Assembly (NCBI GenBank): GCA_008508345.1
Contig: QNGE01001218.1
Coordinates: 1 to 64,000 of the forward strand
DNA from: Paragonimus westermani
Lineage: Eukaryota > Platyhelminthes > Trematoda > Plagiorchiida > Troglotrematidae
Direction: 5' to 3'
Length of the DNA: 64,000 bases
Position 1 is the first letter of the stretch. Every line of letters starts with the position of its first letter. Shown in pieces: positions 50,125-61,864 of this stretch. Both the position numbers and the translations under genes were made by a program. Under the pieces are notes generated by a model. It was not told the DNA's origin and ran no database searches. It saw only the letters and a list, made by a program, of their open reading frames with translations.

Positions 50125-51030
50125 ACTGAGGTTGTTCGACAGACTTAATGAAACCGGTCATTTTGATCTGACTCACAAATCTTGATTGCAAGGTTGCCGA
50201 CAGGAATTTCCAGGCGGTATGCAAGTCTATTTTAGCACCCAATTTAAGGTCATTGACATAATAGTTGCCCCATAAAAGTCCAGGCAGTGTTTATATCTTG
50301 ACCGCCAGGAGAATATACCCCGTTGATGATCTGCATGTAAAAAGAAGATTCTAGTCTGGTGATTCCCTTCGAAAGAGTTTGGTTGGAAAGTTCGCTTGAG
50401 TGCAGTTGTTCAGATGTTCACGTTAGGCCAACTAAACATCCGACTGCTCCTAAGTGACTGGTTATTCTAATGTTCCCCCACCTTATAATCTCTTCTTCGT
50501 TACCGTCTGTCAACGTCACAGTAAGCATACATGAATAAAACCTAATGTGCTCTCAACGTTCACATACTTATACAATCTGAGGAGCCATAGGATTTATGGT
50601 GTGCCCAAATTGATAAACCGAACGAACATTGTGTTTGGTTCAAACACAACACAGTTTGCTGTAGGATGGTTACGACGGATTGCTAACCCTAATTCAACGG
50701 TCCCAGGCAACAGAGAACCAACTGTTGGTTGCCGATACACAGTTGGTCTGGCGGATGGAAGGCATCCATAGCTCGTCTGATGGCCTATCCACGGAGATAA
50801 TGATACCATGCACCTGTCTAGTCACGCAGGCATAGTGGCAAAGTGAAAATACACCTCAATTTCCCTCTGGCTTTTGACAAGATCCAGAATTCCCACATCA
50901 TTAGATTTGAGGGTGATGACACGTTGACTGGTCTATAAGATCACCCGATTTACGTCCCATGGACTAGCATAATTGTTTACAACCGACTGCCGGGTTTATA
51001 TCTGAACATTACATGAGACCCAACTGTGAA
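50125..51030. other. Intergenic DNA, nothing assigned
   Basis: Overlapping frames at 50547-50809 include a short palindrome (AACCAACTGTTGGTT) but no known motif. Confidence 0.35.
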
Positions 51031-51036
51031 AAGTCA

Positions 51037-51121
51037 GGGCCTCGACTGGATTCGAACCAGCGACAGACACCGCGTGCCTCAACGCGGCAGGCGCTCTACC
51101 AACTGAGCTACCGAGCCCCAT
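51037..51121 (-). tRNA. tRNA-like Pol III unit (tRNA pseudogene or tRNA-derived element)
   Basis: Minus strand. Box A-like 'TAGCTCAGTTGGTAGAGC' folds a perfect D stem (GCTC/GAGC). Box B is exact: GGTTCGAATCC, with a T-arm closing on CCAG. Acceptor strands GGGGCTCG and CGAGGCCC pair in 7 of 8. A TTTT run follows within a few bases, as for a Pol III terminator. But the anticodon arm does not fold normally: the best stem is CCGCG/CGCGG and sits about four bases too far from the D arm. I cannot assign an anticodon. So the promoter and terminator look functional, the tRNA itself probably is not. Confidence 0.55.
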
Positions 51122-51489
51122 CAAGGGCTGGGAAATTTCTGAAGTTGAAACTTATCACCAAGCTGGAGTAATATTCGAAAAATAAAGGCTTATCTACCGG
51201 ATTATAACTACTGTATCCTCGGGAGTCAGTCTGATAAGTAGTTGTTATCCCTTAGAACTTCACTCGCTTCATTGCTGTGAGTTACACGTAACATTCTACA
51301 CATACGGGTGTTGACATGGACGTGAACAACGATCTCGGCAGAATATCACCTGTAGGTTACTCTCAGAATTTGACGTGAAAGGTTTTGTTGATCTGAAATT
51401 AGATTTTAAGAACCATTTATTGAGTAATCCAGGATTTTTCCCACCTGGATAACTCTTCAAGGCAGTAACAGTCACTGAACCACTACAGT

Positions 51490-53640
51490 ATTTCCATCAC
51501 CATCCCAGGTAGCTAAATGGATAGGCGCCATCTTATCTTGATCTAACCTTTGATAACAATATTTACCCGATAAGTAATCTGAAGGTCACGGACCCAGTTG
51601 ATCATAGTGATCAAAAGGCGATTCAATTTAGCTGTCTACACGGGACTAAACAAAGTATTCCCAAAAATAGAGGTCTGGAGTCTTACCATAATGCAAATTT
51701 CTCAAGGATAGAGACACAGCTTTGAATGGTTGAGTATGCTGTCAAAGTTAAAACACTCCGTTTAGATGACCACTGACACTTCATCGTTGAGGACTTATCT
51801 GATGCAGTAATCCAGTAAAATGCACCCGACCCAGTAGGAAGTTTAGACACTTAGGGAGTAGAACCAAACGCCTCTTTACATTGAAACTATCGGCCTGGAA
51901 CAGGTATCTACAACAGCAGGCTGAACGTGCGCTTGTTGAACATGTCATTCGGAGTAGGCGCATCACGATTGCTACGACAAAGTAATAGTTTTCCTGTCGA
52001 CGCGGTTTCGCTCAAGAGTTGAAGATGAATTCTAAGCTCTTTACATTGAGATCACGGCACTCAAACTGAGTAAGTTGAGCATTTCGTAAGTGAAAATTTT
52101 TGATGGATTTACCATTAGAGAGACCGGGATGGTCAGCACTCTGAGAAAACAGTACGTAATTGTGCATAACTGCAAGTCACCAGTGGCTTTTGAGTACACA
52201 GGAAGCAACGTGACCGAATTACCGCAAAGCTCATCACCATAAGTTGGAACTAAAATGGGAAATCTACCAACTCAGAAATAATGCGGTCCAGACCTGAAAA
52301 CCTCTGTCCTCTTGAAAGGATGCACCACCGAATTAGCAGAACCACTAACAGTATTCTTACATTGTCCCTCGCCAACTGCCCGCTTAACGAAAGCCTGGGA
52401 ACAGTTCACAATAACACCTGACTTCCAAGGTAGGTGGAAAGGTGACCCAGGGAACTGTTGACCAATAGCTTTGATTTCAGTGGTCTCTTAGGTAATGGAG
52501 AGCTTACTAGATTAATCTCCTGGCCATGAATGACGACTTCCGACTCATCACCAAGAAACAACAACTTTTGTAGGGGATAATTATGAGTTACCAATCCATT
52601 GGTTGCCCGTATTATTTGGACGAAAACCATGCCTGTCTATGGTCGTGTTCATTTTTACTTTTCCAAGGCCTCTAACGCGGCCAATGATGCCATGTAAACT
52701 CAGTATCTATGACCTTGATGAGGGCCTACCTACGTTGCTAAAGGATTATATGTCTGACTGTAGGTTCAGTGTCAAGTTGGGTGGACAGTCCTCAGAGTGT
52801 TTCCCAGTCGACAGTGGCCTTCACCAAAGATCATTCTTAGGACCACCGCTATTCATTTTTGTTGTTGTCGCATTACCCAGCTTAGTCAAATCATGGATGT
52901 TCTACTTGAACAACACAAAACCGTAAGGAGTTCTTTAGTGTAAGGAAGACGTGACAATAATACGGAACGCTCTGAACTGCCTAAATCTGTGATCCTTAGA
53001 AAATTACTTACTTTTCGTTATCACCAAATGTCAAGTCGTGCATATTCGCCATCAAAACTGCACTAACTACTGCACAAAGCTGGTTGCGCCAGTATGCGAA
53101 CCAGACGTAGAGCCATAGTGACAGACAGGTTGGGTGTGTCTACAACCTGTTTAGCCATGAATGAAAACCCTGATCCTCTTAGAAAAAATTGAGACATTTT
53201 ACCCCGAAATGTTTCCCGTTGTGTCAGCCTCCATAATCAACCCACGTCAGGAAAAACATACAGGTAAGTCCTAATGATGTCAAAACTTCGGCACCTTTTG
53301 GAAACATCCTGAAACGGGCCACTAGAATACCTAATTGGCTAGTGAAGATATCTACCCAGAGAGACTATTAGAATTGAGTCAGTTCTCAATAGAATGTTGA
53401 CAAGGCTGATGAAAACTATTACCTACAATATACTCCACAACCTGGACATTTCTCTGGCACATTTTTTCCTACTGATCAAAAACAAACGTCTGAAGAATCA
53501 CTTGTTGAAACGGGATATGTGTTAACCAGTTTTTTCGTGGTCGTCAATTAACTGTTTGAGAGCTTTGAAAATTTGCTGGTTGGACATGTACGTGAGAGAT
53601 ATAACCTGCCCTATAACTTCCTGACCACCACCCTAATCCA
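51490..53640 (+). mobile_element. Decayed CR1/Jockey-like LINE (endonuclease to reverse transcriptase)
   Basis: Plus strand, broken by many frameshifts and stops. Near 51570-51630: 'SNLKVTDPVDHSDQKAIQF', the end of an APE-type endonuclease with the conserved SDH changed to SDQ. Near 51850-51960: 'TKRLFTLKLSAWNRYL', the basic linker. Near 52330-52500: 'ELAEPLTVFLH' and 'PIALISVVS', RT blocks 1-2. In 52603-52926: 'DYMSDCRFSVKLGG', 'FPVDSGLHQRSFLGPPLF' (normally GLPQGSVLGPLLF), and 'YLNNTKP' in place of the catalytic YADDTKL. Traces of the RT tail reach about 53640. Order and spacing are right for one element, truncated at the 5' end. The active site is lost. Confidence 0.72.
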
Positions 53641-53904
53641 GACCTCTAAGTGACAAATTATTGTCTCAGCAATCCTCGGTGTTGTTTGCTGATGTAATCG
53701 CACACCGAGAGCTTCACTGAAGCTGGGTTTTTCACTTCTAATTTGTTTTCCTTTACAAACACTAATCAAGCAGCACAAACCTTCCTTACCAAATCAGAGA
53801 GAGAAGACACAAGCAAAGATATTTGCCTCTCTTTTCTTAACTAACGAACACACTAACCTGTTTAAGAACTGAGTGTGATGCGGTGATATCTGTCGCGCAT
53901 TGAG

Positions 53905-54580
53905 CTACCCAATCGAGAGAAAGAAGAACATACATCTGAGTGGCACTAAGCTAATCGTGTTGAGCTCCGTTTCATTTTCACTGTTAGGGTTTGTGATTCC
54001 CTGTTCCGAGGCCGCTTGGCTGTTGCAAATGTCAGCACACTGGGCAAGTATTAAATGCTTCACTCTCAGAAGTCTCTTGGTCAACGCAGAGTCCTGAAAA
54101 TAGAGAACTATTTGATCGCGCATCACAGTGTCCTTCATGCATTTGCAAAAATAGCAACTCTTAGTTAGCTCCTTCAATACCGTCCCATAATGACCGATAC
54201 GTTCGCCTTGGTGACGGTTCCTTTGAAAGAAACGGAAACGCTCAAAAGTTTAGTTCGCCTGCCCCAGACACTTTTCTTCAAGCCTACCGATCACTTTACC
54301 CAAGTCGGTCTTGTCTTCGTTGTCAATATGTCGGTAGGTGGGACAAACTGCTCGACATTGCAAAACCATTATAATTTTGTCTCTACATTCGTCATGCCTC
54401 TGGCAGTCGGTTGCTGTTCGTCGCAACCAACTGCTCCGAAGGAACAATTGCAAACGCACTCGATGAACTGCCTTTGAATCTGTATGCAGTCTTTTTTTGT
54501 CCTCTGACATCATGCCGCATACAGAGCTACTCGATTGAGAAAAATCAGAACAGGCATCTGAGCGGCCTTGGACAATCTCA
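53905..54580 (-). mobile_element. Ty3/Gypsy-like Gag fragment with one premature stop
   Basis: Minus strand, one continuous frame from about 54573 to 53905 with a single TAA at 54252-54250. Blocks recognised: 'DNEDKTDLGKVIGRLEEKC', 'GERIGHYGTVLKELTKSC', and 'MRDQIVLYFQDSALTKRLL' followed by 'LAQCADICNSQ'. Known: this is the conserved core of Ty3/Gypsy Gag, where the last block is usually 'IRDRIV.GI.DS.LR.RLL'. No protease, RT or LTR found next to it; a plus-strand LINE occupies the DNA where pol would lie. Confidence 0.68.
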
Positions 54581-54584
54581 GTTT

Positions 54585-56995
54585 GTTAAAATGAACACCT
54601 TTTTACGGATTAACAACAGTATCTACGACAGGCATCTTCACGTTCTGACTGGCCAGTTTATTGTTGTGTTGGTACCACTATACTGCATCTACCAAATCGG
54701 TTGTTTAAAACGGATACGCATTCAACAGCAGCTAATCGTCGTGTATGATTGGCTGGCACCAGTCTGTAGGAGCTTGTGTACGAACGCTGATTGACTGCAC
54801 CCTCTCCAATAAGGAACCCGCTCCAGTTCAAACTCACTACAATTTCCTTAGTGTGAATTGGTATTCAATATTGGTTATTCATCAACTTATGATTTTTAGA
54901 ACATCCTGGCTTTAGGTAAGCTGAAGTCCACCTCGCAGAAAACCCCTTCGCGTTCCGTCCTCATTCAAGAACAGCGAGTTAACCACATGCTTGCGGGAAT
55001 TAAATCAACCATGTTATGCACACTCTCATATTCATGTTCAGTCTTCCGTGGAACTCAACGGTGATATCCGTTTCAGATCCACAACACTGTTAACCACGCA
55101 GCATACCGATTACTATTGTTATTCTTACTACTATTATCACTAGTGTTACAACCGTTTGCTATTGATTTCATCTAATATTATTACACCAGACATTTGCTTC
55201 CCGAAATGGATTTGAATGATGAATACAAAAACGGCAGATTATATCTTTCATACACATTTCAACGTCCGTGATCTTATGCCTTACATTCTATGTGAAATCA
55301 ATGAGTCTATAGGTGTTTAAGTTACAACAAAGTCTCCAAGACATGGTTAAACCGCACCTTTTTGAGTCGCTGTCCTTGGCTGCCACACAGTCGATATCCC
55401 AGCCCGAACATTTAATGAATAGGATGAGAGGCGGGTGAATGAGGGGGAAGTAACTTAAAATGAGGATCACTTACTGTTTCATTAAGATGCATGTATTGTG
55501 TCTGCTCACGCGAGTGCCGGTGTGATAGTAAAAGCCAGATCAAAAGTGATCCAGTTTGCAGTTGAGAATGCACATTGTTTTTTTTACAATGACCATAAGA
55601 TTACCGGACGAGAAGATACGCACCTCAGTATCTCAATTAGTTATAACATCGCAAAATAAAGTTCGGAACGATTTCACAGATATCAGTTTGGTGAGCGACG
55701 TCATAAATGATAGTGCCCGTTTAAGGTTCTATAAACAAAACATGCGTTAATCGTATGAAAGGTAGAGCCAGAATTCATACAAGTGGCTCACGAGAGTGCA
55801 CGTAGAACCTTTTGTGACTTGTACGCCAGAATACATTGTCTACAAAAGTGTTTATTAAGTGAGTCGATAAGCTCAACCTAGACCGATCAGAAAACTCAAA
55901 AGGACGGTTCCTTTTTGATGCGATAAGTGTCATATGACGTATTTGCTAACAATACGTTTGTCAGTTCCCCTAATAGTAGTTGTTAGAATAAAAACATTTC
56001 AGTTGCACATTCTAAATCTGGAGTCCAATTTGGGATATACAATGCTTCAACTTCTATACGTGTACCCAAATTATTTGATCAGAAATCGACCGTCTCATCC
56101 AGTTGCTTAGAGCGCCTTCAGAAAGTGTTGGAATTTTCTGTCCTTTTTATGGTGTGTTCAACTCAAAAAAGCATCCGCTTGTACAGAGGGAGTAGATGGC
56201 TTATTTTTTTCTTGCTTTTCCTTTCTGGTAAGTTGAGCTAATAAATTCGAGGTCTGGGAACCCGAGCGTTTCGGACAAAGCGAATATTATTGTGCACGGT
56301 TAGTTTACATTTACGATTCTACTGATGTAACAGTCGTAAAAGAAACATCATGACGAAAAAAAAATCGCGATTGCTCAGTGAGTGTTATGAAGGATGTTTT
56401 TGCCTACGAGATCTCTCTGTGCTAGGGTTGCTCTCAGGAGTACACATCCCATAGCTGTTTTTATGATACTCAGTCCACTCAACTCTCGGTGATGTACTAC
56501 CATCTTCAGACCGCAAGTGTGACGGCTCTAATCCTTCTACACCGACTCGACGATTCATTCAGGAGAATGGTACATCAGCGGTACATGTTATCTTAGTTTA
56601 TGGATAACCAGATTCCGTAAGGGAATATCAAGGAGTGTTCTAACGGCAGGTATGCTCGCCTGATCCTACTGCATATATATATATATAATGTTACCGCTAG
56701 ATCGGAAAGCATATGAATACTAAAGTTCCGATTCCAATAGTGGCTTTCCTTATTACGTCATTTCACGCATGGATACTCACGCATTAATGTTCAGTGTTGA
56801 TGGGGAATCATGTTCTGTATACACTGTATATAACTGGATGTGCATGCTGTGAGGGAAATTCTTCCGTGTCGAACTTCCGTTTTTCCACAGCCGCTTTACA
56901 ACAAAGACCCTTTCTACAAGTCACCGATGAACCACAGTGCGACGCGATTTTCATAATTGGAAATGAAAAAAATGTTCACAGAAGTATTCTTGAAA
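54585..56995. other. Intergenic DNA, nothing assigned
   Basis: No supported coding region. Contains an AT run at 56673-56686. Confidence 0.4.
56673..56686 (+). repeat. (AT)n simple repeat
   Basis: Alternating AT run of 14 bases. Confidence 0.8.
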
Positions 56996-57005
56996 ATCAA
57001 CGTTA

Positions 57006-57425
57006 CTATAGAAAAGTCAACGAAGGTAGTACGTCACTGAAATCGTTGCGCCATCCGGTGTACATACACGAGAAACATGTATCGAATCTGCCACTATATA
57101 CAACTCCACACTCACCACAAATATTGTTAAGACGGAGTTTAAAGGGAGATGTAAGATCTATGAGGTCACCGTCAAAGTGGAACACAAGAACAGCAATTAT
57201 GAAGTGGTAAGGGGTTTTGGATGACCAGATATGGACAGTTCCCACCCCGTAGTAGTCTCTGGGTGTGATATGCCCCTGCACAAGGGTGTATTGGCGACAA
57301 TTCCAGTAATCATTGGTTGATTCAAATGGCTGCACCTTAGCATTCAGAAACTTTTGCGGTAGTTTGATGAATTTTTCTGGACTTCCAAATTTACCAAGAA
57401 CCATCCATAGTCATTTAAGGCTCAC
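57006..57425 (-). mobile_element. RTE-like LINE fragment (reverse transcriptase N-terminal part)
   Basis: Minus strand open for 132 codons plus a little upstream. 'LWMVLGKFGSPEKFIKLPQK' fits the RTE block 'GLW.VL.KFGCP.KFI.I...'. After a divergent middle, 'FHFDGDLIDLTS' fits the later 'YRFDG.LF.L..L' block. The GCVLAP block between them is not readable in this frame, so a deletion or double frameshift is likely. Confidence 0.55.
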
Positions 57426-57429
57426 AGAC

Positions 57430-58900
57430 TCAGACCCAGAATGAAGATGTGCAGAGACCGGCTGTGTTTGCAACATATTCTCTGGAGTTGGCGAGTGGTG
57501 AACACCGTGGCAGTGTAACTACTTGTCGGCAATTTATAATGTTCGTAAAGACCCTTTGTACGTATGACTTAGACACTGTGGGTTAAGTAAGGTTCATGCT
57601 GAAACCTTTTCGGCACAAATTATTGCTTGCCTAAAACAAAGTTGATTACATTCTTATGCAAAGTAACAGTAGATTTTCAAAATTAGGATGACCTTGTTCA
57701 AACTAGAATACCGCACATATAGTCTGCTGCTGAATAATGGATATTTTGGTCCACTGAACTCGTTGAAACCATTCGGCTTATGCATCCATACACAACAACC
57801 TACGAGCAGACGCAGTCAGAGCCAGAGTCACTTTCCAGCTAACTTGAAGATTTTCTACTGCGTGATACAATTGTCCAAGCCGTTACACAAAAGTAGGGGT
57901 TGAACATCTTACCAATGGGGTCTGCGGCATCTGTGCAGTTCCTACACACTGTATCTAATAGTATCTCGCATATATAGCAACTGTATATGACTTCAGATAG
58001 TATATTTTGTTAAATTAGTCCGCTCTTCAAATGAGGGCCGAAGGAACAACAAGGTAGCTGTTTTACAGCCACCTGAAAACAGGCGGACGAAATTTATGTG
58101 ACGAGAAGCTGCAATACCAAGATATTATCTAAGGAAGTCCATAACGTCGTAGCATTTACCAGATTTGAACTGAATCGCCCGGAATGGACGTGGGGAACAA
58201 CAGTTGCACTCAGTCCACACTGGAGTTATAGGCGTTATAGGTCTGGTTGAAGTAACTACATGACCTTGTGATGAATGCGCTAGCAGATAATAGGGGTAGG
58301 TCAAACCGCAAGTTGCGCAGCGCAAGCCACTGTACACAAGTTTCTCGACTCCAGAAACTGTTACGGGCTGAACCAAAAACAGATTCTGCCAACCGTACTT
58401 ACCTATGTCTAAAAACCACTTTCTATACTGAAGTAAGGATGGAATTATTCTTCACCTGACGTTGTTTTGAAAAGAATCCACGCAACATACCGTGAAACAT
58501 ATCATATTGACGATGTGCCAATCATAATAATTGAATGAGGCATCAACATTCGGCTAATCTCCTGAGTGCCGCGAAATGATCACCTACGTATAACATTAAT
58601 CTGGTGAGCAGGGAACGGTCGTCATCAATCCCACCATAAAAAACTACACCAGTGGTTCTCACTGATACCTAACTGCCATAGAACCATTAAGAAAAAACCC
58701 AACCTTGCTGAGGTGGAGAGAAACAGAAGGAAAGTTGAAGAGAACTAACTATTAAGAATACCTACGTTTATATTCATGCATCCAGCATCACGATGTCTAC
58801 ACTTTTCAGCCGTAATTAACTGGACTATAGGTGGAAGTAAGGGATCAACGGCGAAACAAATTTCTTAAGACTTTCACTTCCTCGCGTCATTAAATGCACA
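57430..58900. other. Intergenic DNA with one Cys-rich minus-strand frame
   Basis: 58376-58125 minus is open and has 'CATC' and 'ECNCC' clusters; an acceptor-like CCGTAACAG precedes part of it and a GTAAGT lies at about 58400. Product unknown; may be chance. Confidence 0.25.
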
Positions 58901-58904
58901 TTCT

Positions 58905-59192
58905 TAAGAGAAGATTCGGCTAAACCGCGAAAACATTCACGCCACCGAGCTCGAATAACTAACAACCCACTTAACGTTTCGAGTTACCGATTCCTTGAGT
59001 CACGAGGGCCTCAGGCGAAATGAGCCCGATCTATAGTGGCCAAAACCTTCGTGAATGACTTAATTTCTCTATAACAGGTCATCACCTGTCCACCTCTATC
59101 TTTATGCCGGCTGGCTGCAGCATTAGCAAAGATTGCTTGGTGTGGCAGAGGACTAGCTGGAATCCTTAGCACATGGCCCCAACACTTACAAT
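58905..59192 (-). mobile_element. RTE-like LINE 3' end (C-terminal coding region)
   Basis: One minus-strand frame reads 'CWGHVLRIPASPLPHQAIFA', 'RGGQVMTCYREIKSF', 'GPRDSRNR' and 'LETLSGLL'. The family pattern is 'WLGHVLRMP..RLPRRA..A', 'RGGQ..TW....K', 'GWGPRD..N.WL.TL'. The two in-frame stops fall exactly where the family has Trp (TGG to TGA or TAA). All conserved blocks are in order and in frame, so this call is strong. Confidence 0.72.
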
Positions 59193-59194
59193 GC

Positions 59195-60075
59195 TGTTTG
59201 TTCCCGCTATGAGGTGCACAAGGTTACTCCTAAGCTGGAGCACATACAGTGGGATTTTAAGCGTTCCTTTGCTCAGCAAGTTATTGAGGATATGATGAGT
59301 GAAAATAACAGCCTTCCTATCACACATGTTTATCATCATATTTCGTACAACATCTGGCAATGCCCACGTGGATTGAACGTAAAGTTCAATACTCTGGATT
59401 TCTGTGAATCCAAGTCCCATCAAGACTTTAACATTTCTTTCATTCTCGTTGGTGACATGCTTAAAAACATTTATCACATGCAATAAGCACACTCCGCGGT
59501 AAGAACAGAAATCAAACGGTATTCAAACATACTGTATACCACTGAAATCAGCGTCAACTGCATGGCGATTATAAAGATTACGACAGAAACAATCTTATGC
59601 ACAGACCAGTGGGTGATACTGGTTGATCAGTTAAACTCACAAGATTATCGAATGCTTTGGATTATGTTTACGTGAAAACAGTGTGAAACGTTAATGTAGA
59701 AATTAAGTGGAGGTGGTTAGCAACCGAAGAAGCCCGGATCTGGGTTATCCGCCGAGTTGCTAGTGCAGGTTACGTCAGCGTGTCTGGTTATCATTTAGAC
59801 ATGTGAGACCACCCGGTTAGCTACAACGTCATTAATCCCATGACCGAGTGATCAGATCCAAATGGTTGGCCACAACTTTGGATGAATGGTATCCAGCTCA
59901 CCCAATCATTTCGAAAGGCAACTGAACAGAATCGTCTTGTCCTATCCAATCAATAGACTCATGGTCGGGACTTCTCAATTACGTTTAAGTCACTGTCTGT
60001 GTTGAACCGGCTGAGCATGCTTTAAATATCCACTAGAAGTTTGGGGAGCTAGAGTGACTCAACTCAAATCATCCA
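59195..60075. other. Intergenic DNA, nothing assigned
   Basis: Overlapping 90- and 108-codon frames at 59166-59492 on opposite strands have no recognised motif. Confidence 0.35.
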
Positions 60076-60079
60076 TACT

Positions 60080-60195
60080 TGATCATAGCCATCACATTCA
60101 GATAAACCTTCCGGTTAACCCACTTTGAAAGGAGGCACTAGACACGCGTTTCGCTCTTGTTAGAGCTCGTCAGCCGTGCATATCCCCGACCGGAC
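60080..60195 (+). repeat. Short interspersed repeat, partial copy (body only)
   Basis: 'ggaggcactagacacgcgtt' and 'tcgctcttgttagagctcgt' match the body of the 29600 copy; preceding 'catcacattcagataaacct' is the start of the same block. Confidence 0.55.
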
Positions 60196-60199
60196 CGGA

Positions 60200-61765
60200 A
60201 TTCGCTGCTTAAAGCAATCCGATTCCTTGAACTTCCATTAGAAATTCAAAGCGCGCTCAGTTGGATCAATGTAGACGGTAATTTCGACCCAACTGTGGAG
60301 TCCTGAGCACGAGGTTATCGAACTGACTTAAAAGAGTGAATCCGTTTTATCTTTTTTTCAAAGTGACAAGGCATGCTGAACATACTTCACGTGAAATTGT
60401 GACAGAATTTTTTGATATGATCATTTGGTCATGCTTTTTTGCGGTTGTTTAGAGGTTAGTCCTGCTATTCGTCGTCGCATATTCTGTTCTATCAATACAC
60501 TTCTCACAGCAACTGTAGGCGAACTGGTACATTTAGTAAGAGGCTGGATGACCCGTTAAAATACGATCGGAGAGTTAAATGGCAGTATTGTGGGTGAAGA
60601 ACGACGGTTTTAACCCAACACTTGGTTGGGAAGGATTAGAGATCTGCCAAAATTTTGCCTGTATCACTCGCGGTGTGAAGGTGAGATCCGGTCAAATTTT
60701 ATTTCGGGAGGCAATATCAGGTGTCCGATATAAATGGACAGAACAACAGTGGTTTCCCGGCCAGAGAATATTCGGCCAAACAGAGCGCACTTACAGGCCG
60801 CTGCTGACAGAACTGTGGTCGGTAAGCATCAGACAGCCAAAAGCGACGGTTAGCCGCTTCATCGAAATTATTTATGAGATAGTGACTACAATTTGCTTGA
60901 ACTCGCTCTTAACCGAAACAGCGGAATTGCTCAAGTCAGTGAAATGGAATGTACTCGGGAACAGACCAGACAAAACACTATACGCTCGTTGTCCAATAAT
61001 AGTCCCGTCAGTATAGTCAAAAACTACTGTTTGTATTTAAAGGAAGGATCGTTTTTCCAATAGCATAAATTTGTCCATTTCCCACCCCCACCCCTCTTAC
61101 CGTTCTTGTTTTCATTGTTGTTGACATAGTATTCAAGATCACTTAGTAGTTTAATTCATTACAAACAAAACTAAATATCAAATTTTTAGCACAGTGTTTA
61201 CGATTCATGCTCTGCAATTCACCACATAACATGCTATCCAAAAAATTTGTGCGCCGAATCAAACGGAGTCAAAATTAGTGTTTGAGTCTACCTTCAGTCA
61301 ATGATGTCGTGTAAAATGAGATGTAGGAGCGTTGTTGATTTTGATTAATTCTAACGAATATATGTTCCTTACTAAATTGAAAATAATCACAGGTGCTGTA
61401 GGATCCGTGCATTGACCAGTCACTTTCAACGTTTCAAATTTAATAACTTACTTATGGCCTACTCGATGCACATATATGGAAGAGAAAGGTTTAACTACGC
61501 ATACATTTACGTCAGGTGATGGTCCGGCTATTCAGCAACCCGTCACTGAGCAAGATTTTTCTATGGCATCGGCATTGCATTTGGCATTCAGCATTCACAA
61601 TACACGACAAGGGACGTTGTGTTAATAATATGCGAGGAAGTGAACGTACACGGCATTCAATTTTTCGCTGCCACACCATAAAGAGGCAAACTAATGAGGA
61701 AACACAACAGAAGAGGGCTTTGGCGAACAGCAATTCGATTACATGAAATTCTCACTATGTGATGG
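60200..61765. other. Intergenic DNA, nothing assigned
   Basis: A 145-codon plus-strand frame at 60579-61016 has no known motif or paired splice sites; such a length is expected by chance in a window this size. Confidence 0.35.
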
Positions 61766-61769
61766 GGTA

Positions 61770-61860
61770 TATTTTCAGGTTGACCATCACTCACATTTGG
61801 TCGTAGCCTCCGCATTCAGATAGACTGTCCAGCCAGCCTCTTTCGAAAAGAAAGATTGGG
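61770..61860 (+). repeat. Short interspersed repeat, partial copy (body start)
   Basis: 'caggttgaccatcactcaca', 'cctccgcattcagatagact' and 'ccagcctctttcgaaaagaa'. Cleanest copy of this end of the repeat. Confidence 0.65.
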
Positions 61861-61864
61861 TATA

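Noticed and set aside
51037..51121. Functional tRNA-Leu(GAG) or tRNA-Asn(GTT)
   Set aside because: Each anticodon needs a stem that is misplaced or mismatched; neither gives a normal cloverleaf.
59166..59492. 108-codon minus-strand frame and its plus-strand partner as genes
   Set aside because: Both strands open with no motif; next to an RTE tail in a different frame.
60579..61016. 145-codon open frame as a gene
   Set aside because: No known motif, no partner exon or splice signal, and a few frames this long are expected by chance in 64 kb.
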